The notes under the pieces were generated by a model, which did no database searches, was not told the origin of the DNA, and saw only the letters and a list, made by a program, of their open reading frames with translations. Source: Gnetum montanum (taxonomy: Eukaryota; Streptophyta; Gnetopsida; Gnetales; Gnetaceae). From it: DNA of 64,000 bases. Made by a program: the position numbers and the translations under genes. Position 1 is the stretch's first letter. The number at the start of each line of letters is the position of its first letter. The stretch covers positions 352,664 to 416,663 of the forward strand of contig MNCI01021399.1 in assembly GCA_015680685.1 (NCBI GenBank), written 5' to 3'. Positions 57,901-64,000 of the stretch are shown here, piece by piece.

Positions 57901-60900
57901 AAATCTGAATACATGACTATACCCCAAGAACCCTTCTACAAACAAGTAGTAACAACCTTGGATCAAAAAAATCAATCTTTGGAAGATCGAAATGATAATC
58001 TTTATGTTGGAGTTATTGAGGTTGAGTGTAGTGAACATGTTGAAAATGACTATGTGAGTGGAACTACAAAAAATTCTATATCTTATGCAAATCTCATCCA
58101 ATCCTATCAAAGTTCTAGAGAAGTTGAAGAAAACTATGGAGACACCTTGCCTTATCAATGACATGATGGATTTTGTCTAAGTGATCCACCACCTTTAGGG
58201 GAATACAAAGATATAAATAAGACCTTACCTGTTAAAACATTTGAAGGTGTGATAAATTTTAATAACACATCCATGAAACTTTCTCCTAGAAAAGTTATAT
58301 CCGATGACCCACCAAAACCTAGACCTATCATTGAAACTTATATTAAAGAAAAAATTTATAGAAAACGATCAAGCAAGATAAGTGTAGGTCTTGATTTTCA
58401 TAATCTTAAGCATCAACAAATTGTCAAGAGATGGTTCGATAAAAAATATGCAACTAAAAATTTTCAAGTAGGTGATCTAGTCCTTAAGAGAGATAGAGTG
58501 TCTGGTCAAATTGGCCCTCAAACTAAGTTTTCACCTATGTGGTCAGGTCCATTTCAAATTGTAGACATCACTGCCCCAAATGTGTTCAAGGTTGCTGATT
58601 TGCAATGATATAGGTTGAATAAGAATTTTAATGCATTTCATTTAAAACATTTCTACTTAGGTACCCCATGTGGGCATCTAGGAGATTCTTAGTTGCATGT
58701 TTTCTTCCCCTTTTTCTTTGCATTTCATATGTATATTGTTGCGATTCCATATTTTGCTTGCATTTTCATCATTTCTTTCTTAGCATATTGTTTTGATTAT
58801 TGTGTTCTTCATATGATTTTAATAATCATTTGTCATTTGAGTTACTAGATATTGGGTCATCTTAACACCATTGAAAAATAATGTAGGTATAATATAATTT
58901 ACTATTACTATAATATAATGCTATAAAATCCGCTTTATATTTTATAAATACTATAACTCTTTCCAATTGATTCCAAGGTTTCAGTTTATTTGTTATGTTA
59001 GATTATGGAGCATTTGACTTATACAAACTTATCATGTTATCATCATGATCATGTGGGTGTAGGATATGTGATGTTGGAGAGTGGTTAGTCATAATTACTA
59101 GGGGACCTTGGAAAATTCTATCCTTTTCTCTCATAAGCCCAAGCCCTCATGTATGATGATCCATGGCTATTCTGTGAACAACAAGGTGAAGTGTGTTCAT
59201 TTCTACTTTAGAACCCTTAGCCACCCAGGAGACCTGCTATGATGCCACCAATCAAAGGCACATACACGAGGGTTGAACTACACCATGGGCAAAGTTTCCA
59301 ATAGGACTATGCTCTTTGGCAGTATAGCTAATCGGCCAGACTCGTGTTGGAATTCCTACCTCAAGAATGAAGTACACCATGAGCAAATTTTTCTTAAATA
59401 ATAATAATAATAATAATAAAACGAAGGAAAAATTTGAAAGTTGTGGCTCACTATGATCTAACATGAGCTTTAGCGCATCCTCCTCATTAAGTTTTGTATA
59501 AGTCTCTTGCTCAAAATAGTCTGCATACTTTTACTGTTACCTTGTGAGAATATTGAGAATGAGAGCTTAAGCATNAGCATTATAATTTACTTTCAAATTT
59601 TTATTTCTTTGTTTTGTGATGTTTTTGATTTACCATTTATTGCATTTTTTTAAAAAATTTCATGATATTTGTTGCTCCTTGCACTTGCATGCAATTTGTA
59701 GTTTGGGGGCTAAGTGTTGGGGCCAACCTCACCCATGCTAGGCATAGGGCCTTGACCAATAGTAATATCTACTGTGAAAATTCAGTATTTCCAAATGAAA
59801 TGTTCTTTTTTAAAAAAGTTTTTTTTTTAAAAAGTATTTAGACATAAACCATAAAACTTAAGGGTTACTTTTTTTTTTTGCTCATTTTCTTATTTCAGTT
59901 TTCCCCCGTTACGGTTGACATGGCAAAGGCAGTTGATGGTTTAGGGTTAGGGTTTCTCCCGCAGGCTGCTATTTACAACGGAGCCAACCAAAGCCAAAGG
60001 AGGAGGGGCAGAGCTAGAGTTTGCAACGACCATTTTTTGTTCTGCAACCAGTAGGGTGGGGCACCGATCAGGGCCTTCACTCGCTCCAGTAGTGCCTTTC
60101 GGCAGCCTTTCTCTGCACCACGTACTCCAACAATCAGCACTAGAGATACCAATAGCGGAGGCATTTTTGGCAGTCTTTTCTCTTCTATTGGCAGGCGGCA
60201 GAACAAGACAGGAGCGTGAAACGCGCGGTGAACATCAATAATAGTTGTAGGCAGATTGCAGATGATAGTGTGTTTGCCTTGCAGTAGCAATTGTGGAATA
60301 ACAGTTTTCTGTTTTCTCAGATAGAAATAGATGTTTTTCTTTTCTTTTCTACCCACGTGACAAAGACGAACACCAACAGCAACGATGCCAACGGGGACAC
60401 CGTGACGGGGATCGGTAGAAGTCTTTCTTTTTGCCTATAAACAGAAACCTGGCAGAGACAGACTATATGCACAGGCAACAAAAATAGCATTAACATCATT
60501 TTGTTCTTTATTTATTTGCTTTCAAACAACAGGACAGATTTTTCTCTCTGCGATCTCCAAGCGCAGAAGTAGCCGCGATGGTAGATAACTTTTACAGTTT
60601 TCAATATTATTATTTGTATTTTATTTTGAATTATTTATTGTACTATTTTATATTGCACAAATTATTTAACTTTTTAATATTCTTATTAAATTTAAAGCTT
60701 TTAATATTTTGTTTAAAATATTGTTATTATTGTTTTGTCACATAGCCCTCCCGGGTTTCCATATGCATATGGGAGACACCCTTAGCGATAGTCTCCTAAG
60801 ACAAGTTTTAACAGGTGTTGACGGCGTATCCAAAGAAAGAAGGTACTTACGAGGGCAAAAGCACCGGCAGTAAGAGCACCAACCTTGCCCATGTGCTGCT

Positions 60901-61029
60901 CATGCTTGTGATACTTCTCCTGCATCTTGGCAGCCTCAGCTGCTTCTTCTTCGGTGGCGTACACAACCTCCTGTTTCTTCTCATGATGGAAGATGTTCAA
61001 GTGGTGGTGATGCTTCTGCTCCCAGCCAT
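54940..61029 (-). CDS. ASR: ASR family protein split by a 5.7-kb retrotransposon-filled intron (ASR2); start frame broken
   Basis: Exon 1 is 60851-61029 and exon 2 is 54940-55110 (56 codons plus stop). The donor is CCCTC|GTAAGT and the acceptor CCAACAAG|TACAAG, a phase 0 junction at the same place as in ASR1 (GAFAL then YKEHEAKKD). The product, about 116 residues, has a His-rich start (KHHHHLNIFHHEKK), an Ala/Glu-rich stretch and the ABA/WDS domain (MGKVGALTAGAFAL, EHAHSHKVRETLAETAALGGFG, AVHEHHKKE). It ends in a Lys/His tail. ASR proteins are stress- and ABA-induced small hydrophilic proteins that bind zinc and DNA. Two oddities stand out. The only suitable ATG (61027-61029, MAGS) is one base out of frame with the rest, because 29 bases separate it from codon TTG 61000-60998. 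Also, gypsy element A3 fills the intron. It is either a recent pseudogene, a sequencing error near the start, or a working gene with an unusual start. Confidence 0.75.
55113..56260 (+). repeat. 5' LTR of A3 (3' end missing)
   Basis: It starts TGTTGGGGCCAACC, two bases from the ASR2 splice site. It matches the 3' LTR through the AT-rich block and stops near GCTGAGACTGTT (56260), before the CCCGGGTTTCC end block. Compared with the 3' LTR it has an internal tandem expansion at 55305-55420. Confidence 0.85.
55305..55420. repeat. 49-bp tandem repeat, five GTTGACATGGCAAAGG words
   Basis: The word GTTGACATGGCAAAGG starts at 55305, 55323, 55354, 55372 and 55403 (the last copy followed by CAGTTGACGG). 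The unit is 49 bp, 2.4 copies, and each full unit holds the word twice. The 3' LTR of the same element has a single copy (59914). The TTGAC core resembles a W-box. Confidence 0.85.
56300..57510 (+). pseudogene. A3 gag, 5'-truncated, second half open
   Basis: Gag-like frames at 56360-56548 (FYLSTIDPFFTYAIKSYL, AVELEQITLM) and 56671-57510 (279 codons) are separated by stops. The longer frame has a Gln/Asn/Pro-rich start and a zinc-finger-like CCLHNTRQHSEKTC (about 56932-56970), comparable to the YC..HNTRGHST..C motif in Tat/Ogre-type gag. A Pro/Asn-rich tail ends in REKSPIPKRQVHFAE. I assign it to gypsy gag by this motif and by position before the protease. Confidence 0.7.
57514..58161 (+). CDS. 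A3 retroviral-type aspartic protease, open for 215 codons
   Basis: Starts four bases after the gag stop. It contains NCLMDSGTTVSVMPFDVC (residues about 29-46), the active site with Asp-Ser-Gly intact, a flap-like LDGSSVPMVG and ILIVDMKPTYGVLLSRTFG, the C-terminal LLG/GR block with Leu-Ser where Leu-Gly is usual. It matures the particle proteins of a Ty3/gypsy element. Beyond residue 130 it is a linker without known domain. Whether it is expressed is unknown. Confidence 0.7.
   Translation: MNNSMSSKKDHPHFLTTLIILGKNVHNCLMDSGTTVSVMPFDVCNALGAQMIPQTKSVIQLDGSSVPMVGLLKGVKVQLKQYLTFTCYTNILIVDMKPTYGVLLSRTFGAKFGGFFRLDFLELLIPIKGKSEYMTIPQEPFYKQVVTTLDQKNQSLEDRNDNLYVGVIEVECSEHVENDYVSGTTKNSISYANLIQSYQSSREVEENYGDTLPYQ
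58200..58680 (+). pseudogene. A3 integrase C-terminal remnant
   Basis: The frame at 58249-58608 ends with HQQIVKRWFDKKYATKNFQVGD, LVLKRDR, KFSPMWSGPFQIVDI and PNVFKVADL, the GPY/F-type integrase tail. After a stop at 58606-58608, LNKNFNAFHLKHFYLG (the PVNGQRLKHYF-like end) follows. It joins protease-linked sequence near 58200 without RT, RNase H or integrase core, so roughly 3.5-4 kb of a normal pol has been lost. Confidence 0.75.
58690..59714 (+). other. A3 3' untranslated region and plus-strand primer tract
   Basis: Non-coding sequence with an N at 59575 and an AATAAT microsatellite (59397-59420). A short direct repeat of CATGGGCAAAGTTTCCAATA/CATGAGCAAATTTTTCTTAA-type words lies at 59285 and 59379. 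The end TTTGGGGGCTAAG directly before the LTR is a purine-rich tract suited for plus-strand priming. No envelope-like frame is visible. Confidence 0.6.
59715..60834 (+). repeat. 3' LTR of A3
   Basis: TGTTGGGG start, TTTAGGGTTAGGGTTTCTC block (59939), ACACCGTGACGGGGATCGG (60398), AT-rich block and GATAGTCTCCTAAGAC end block. It lacks TTTCCAGCTGAGACTATT, present in copy A1, and loses its last bases at GTATCCAA (60834). ASR2 intron sequence AGAAAGAAGGTACTTAC follows. Confidence 0.85.
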
Positions 61030-61118
61030 TTCTCTCTCTCTTCGCTCAATCCAGAGAAACGAAGTCAATCATATCTGAATTGCATTGATGAGTATCGGCC
61101 ACATTATGGGATCTCTTC

Positions 61119-61126
61119 TATTTATA
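61119..61126 (-). promoter_or_regulatory. TATA box of ASR2
   Basis: TATAAATA on the minus strand, about 90 bp before the ATG, the same arrangement as in ASR1. Just upstream (61150-61175) are GCGCGTGT and ACGCGT words that resemble ABA coupling elements; this is a weak, short-motif match. Confidence 0.6.
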
Positions 61127-61129
61127 GGG

Positions 61130-62337
61130 GTAATTAGGGTTCTGATCTCTGCGCGTGTAATAAACGCGTAATTACTTTGCCATACCAATTACTTTGCGTC
61201 CTTTTCAATACGCGGAGAAACATAACTACAGGGATTGAAAACTTGCTCCACTTGGCTTACAAAATCCGTTGATAACAATGCAATTTATTGAATAAACAAG
61301 TTTGGGTTTTATGATTTCTTTTTATCCCACCACGTTCTCTTCCGCTGAAAAATGTTCATGCACCAGCACGACCATGCTGCAGGTACGCCCCATTTCTGTT
61401 CGATTCCGTTTCACACAGTTGCATTTTTCGAGACTTTGTAAGTCTCCCATTTAGCCTTTTCTTGAGAATTCATGTTCACGGTTCCTCCAAGATACCTTCC
61501 AGAGGAAAACATTTAGTATCATGCCTTCCATATATGGGCCGAGTAAAATTCAGCTTTAAGCTGCAAAGCTTATTAAGGTTTGACGTCTAAATGTTTTTAC
61601 CTAGTACCACAGCCCTTCGCTTACAGATGTGACTTTGGCTGCTGCTACACGTACAAGTGTAGGCATTCATCGAACCCACAACATCTCTTCTAACAGCGGG
61701 TCACTGCATACTCCTGTGTGCAAAGTTTATATGTATGATGCAAATTTGAAGTTGCTACTTCAAAAGAAAAGTTAGCGGACCTTTTGGTTAAGATGCCTGG
61801 CTTGCCCCAGACAAAAAAAGGTCCGACACTCAACCATTCTAGTAAATCCATGAACTAGTGCAAAATATATCAACCTTATGACTTGCAACTACAACTTACA
61901 TGCACTTGCCTGTTCAAAGGTTATAAAGAATCAAATTCCATTTTAAAAAGATTATCAAATTATCATCATCATTCTAATTTTATCTCAATTACATAGGGTC
62001 ACCTATATGCTTTCTTTTACTTAGCTCACTTATAATGACAGTCAAATTTATGTTAATATCTAAATCTTGGATATCTTTATCTATTCTTACAAACCAAAAA
62101 TATTTGGATCTACCTTTTTACTTAAAGGTGTGTGTGAGTGAGGAATGGGGGATGGAGTGGGAATAGGTATGAGAACCTAAAACAATTTGATTATAGGTAC
62201 AACCCAAGACATATAGTGAACTAAATATTTTAGAACTTAAAAAAGAATATAATCACTCCTTAAGTACAATTGAAAATTGCAATATTTTACCTTCAAATCA
62301 TTATCAATAACAAGCTAATAATTTAAGTCCTTCCCAT
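61130..62337. other. ASR2 upstream region, no further gene recognised
   Basis: The first 200-300 bp are likely promoter. Beyond that I see no coding sequence, RNA gene or clear repeat. A GGTTAAGATGCCTGG stretch near 61789 looks faintly like a tRNA D-arm but has no partner box, so it is not called. Confidence 0.5.
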
Positions 62338-62480
62338 TGGTCTAACTGTGAGGTGTTAGCCTAGTCATAAAACTCTTGATTTAGAAACTTCAAATTATAA
62401 GATCGATTTTAATAGGCAATGCTAAGTTATAAATTTCTATTTAAGTTCTACGAAAGTTTCATGTTGGTCATATATTGAAA
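62338..62480 (+). repeat. tRNA-derived SINE-like copy 1 (diverged)
   Basis: GAGGTGTTAGCCTAGTCATA followed by AACTCTTGATTTAGAAACTTC and a decayed second box (AAGATCGATTTTA), then AGGCAATGCTAAGTTA. It aligns base by base with copy 2 at 62505. The first part has the layout of pol III boxes A and B. Confidence 0.55.
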
Positions 62481-62504
62481 GGGTACAAATGTTTATTTAG
62501 TTCT

Positions 62505-62640
62505 TAATAATGAGGTATTATTCTAGTGGTAGGACTCTTGATTTGAAAGCTCCAAGTTATGGGTTCAATTCTATCAGGTAATGCTAAGTTACATATCTTG
62601 GGGTATAGTTATATTACAATTATTTTGGGGTCTCAAAACC
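62505..62640 (+). repeat. tRNA-derived SINE-like copy 2
   Basis: TATTCTAGTGGTAGGACTC resembles pol III box A, and TGGGTTCAATTCTA about 30 bases later resembles box B (GGTTCRANNCC). AGGTAATGCTAAGTTACAT follows, shared with copy 1. The tRNA-like head is the mark of plant SINEs. No A-tail or target duplication was identified. Confidence 0.6.
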
Positions 62641-63040
62641 CCCATCCCCCGTATAATTCTCATTCTAGCAATCCTACTTCTCCTTAGTCTACCTCTTTAC
62701 TATTTTACCTCAACTTTGATAAAGAAACCTTTTTTCATAGTTGCACTCTTTGCTCCTATTAGCAAATGACCAAATCTAATCTTTTTTTGTCATAAGCAAG
62801 TTGTTAATTTAATCTTTCCTTTCAATCTAGCATAGATTGGTTTATCATATAACACACCATTAACTTCTTCACACTTCATCCATCTTGCTTATATTTTTAT
62901 TTGTCACATTATTGTTAATCTAAATATTCATTTGTATAGGTAATCACATTCATTTAAAATAATCTGGAGTCTTGATAAACAATTTATTGATCCAGTGCGA
63001 CATTGTACCTATAACATTGTAGTGCTTTCATACGATATTA
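62641..63040. other. No recognisable gene
   Basis: AT-rich sequence between the SINE-like copies and the right-hand LTR fragments. The frame at 62581-62769 starts within the SINE copy and shows only hydrophobic AT-rich codons. Confidence 0.5.
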
Positions 63041-63445
63041 TAGATATGATGTATTTGAGTCTTGTAAAGTCTATTTTTGTGAATTCATAGTTAGTTTGTG
63101 AGTGCCAACAATGTGATTATAAGCAATTGTACAATGTCTTTATTCTAGTAGTGTACCTCAATACACCTTGTAAATAAAGATAAAAATTATTTCTAATCAT
63201 TGCAACATCTCACATAGAATAATTTTACTTTTTATTACAATTTACTTTTCAATGTCTTTTATATTCCCAATGCAATTTACATTTTCAATGTATGTTAACA
63301 TTTTGGTAGAATAAGTATGATTGGATTCAAGCATTAAACTTAATTTTTTGGTGATCTAATAGTAAGCGAGTTACTTGGTAATCCTAGTGATAGTTGGATG
63401 AGCACAAGACGTGAATGATAGACCATGATTGAATATATATAATGT
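63041..63445 (+). repeat. Forward fragment of a B-family LTR
   Basis: TCTTTATTCTAGTAGTGTACC, ACACCTTGTAAATAAAGAT, ATTGCAACATC, TTACTTGGTAATCCTAGTGATAG and GAGCACAAGACGTGAATGATAG match successive blocks of the B LTRs (compare 36285-36640). The start and end of the LTR are not seen in this copy. Confidence 0.65.
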
Positions 63446-63449
63446 TAGA

Positions 63450-64000
63450 CTATGATGAGTGGTGAGGTACCCCTATGCTCAACTATACAAATACGAGTGT
63501 TTCACGCATGATCCGGTTGAATTCCAAGGACTAAGTGTACTTATGTGCCCTTGTGGAACAAGGACAGGTTGGTTGATTGTTATCTTCCCAAGCTTACTTG
63601 TATGCCATGATTGTATGGTTAAGTAAGCTTGAGGCATATGATTTTTATGGCTTTTATGTTTTTATGTCCTATGCTAGTAGGGAAGGAGAGAAGTAACTAA
63701 GTAACTAATTTAACTTAACTACTCATTAACTAAGTTCTAACTAATCCTAACATAGCATCTGTTCTCACTTGCCGTACACATCCTAAACTAGTGCAACACT
63801 ATTGGGATTACCGAATGCTAATTGTTACTAAGTTACCAAGTGTTACTTGCATGATTGAAGTGATTGTATTGAGTGTAATTTAACGATTTTCTTAATTGAT
63901 CAAAATGAATTGCTACACTAATAACATAAATGTAAAGTGCATAAAATAAAATACATGTATAAGAAAATAAAATAAAATAAATGCGTAAGAAAAAAAATTT
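63450..64000 (-). repeat. Inverted B-family LTR, continues past window end
   Basis: Read on the minus strand it ends TAGGGGTACCTCACCACTCATC, the LTR end. Going inward, CTTAGTCCTTGGAATTC, the GGAAGATAACAATC block, ACTTGGTAAC and TTGTACTAAGT-type words follow in LTR order. It starts within about 10 bases of the forward fragment, so the two LTR tails face each other. Confidence 0.75.

Larger units (their letters stand above)
55113..60834 (+). mobile_element. Non-autonomous Ty3/gypsy element A3 inside the ASR2 intron
   Basis: Two family A LTRs (55113-56260 and 59715-60834) flank a 3.4-kb internal region with gag, protease and an integrase C-terminal tail, but no RT, RNase H or integrase core. 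It lies opposite to ASR2. The 5' LTR lacks its last 100 or so bases, the primer site and the gag start, probably in one deletion. The 3' LTR lacks its last dozen bases where ASR2 intron sequence resumes. Such an element can move only with proteins from a complete relative. Confidence 0.8.

Noticed and set aside
60843-60847. GTACT as a true target duplication for A3
   Set aside because: Removing the element and one copy would leave no intron and shift the ASR2 frame, and the 3' LTR end is truncated at this side.
61780-61840. Possible tRNA-like segment (GGTTAAGATGCCTGG)
   Set aside because: No convincing second pol III box or cloverleaf could be drawn.

Overview
This window looks like nuclear DNA of a seed plant. 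The evidence is a plant-type tRNA-Phe(GAA) gene, two ASR (ABA/stress/ripening) genes with the family's usual single intron, and LTR retrotransposons of plant lineages (Athila-like and Tekay/Del-like Ty3/gypsy, and Ty1/copia). The very heavy decay of the elements, the long LTRs and the multi-kilobase intron would suit a gymnosperm such as a conifer, but that is inference; the species cannot be read from the sequence. Three single Ns (8080, 52473, 59575) mark assembly joins.

Layout. 1-1273: degenerate LTR of family A. 1274-4672: minus-strand Ty1/copia relic (E) with its LTR beyond. 5860-12544: AT-rich, gene-free DNA with several repeat arrays. 12545-28626: one complete but dead Tekay/Del-like element (C) with 2.8-kb LTRs and target duplication TGATT. 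Its 5' LTR is split by a truncated Athila-like element (B1, about 14458-20615). 28687-43115: two more Athila-like units (B2, B3) in tandem, sharing a central LTR and ending in an LTR fragment joined to an inverted LTR copy. 43600-45776: minus-strand copia relic (D). 46436-46508: tRNA-Phe.

46959-47550 (minus) is an intact two-exon ASR gene (ASR1). 48389-53201 is a family A LTR split by a non-coding element with 1.45-kb terminal direct repeats (F). 54940-61029 (minus) is a second ASR gene (ASR2). Its intron is about 5.7 kb because it is filled by a non-autonomous gypsy element (A3). The element's LTR edge lies directly against the 3' splice site, and exon 1 has an apparent one-base frame break just after the ATG. 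62338-62640 has two tRNA-derived SINE-like copies. The right end (about 63040-64000) has a forward and then an inverted LTR of family B.

The only cellular genes I can support are ASR1, ASR2 and the tRNA. Everything else recognisable is retrotransposon, mostly inactivated by stops, frameshifts and loss of the polymerase region. The points most worth following are the ASR2/LTR structure, the regularly spaced GATATC dyads in the family B LTRs, tandem duplications downstream of both ASR genes, and the paired inverted LTRs.
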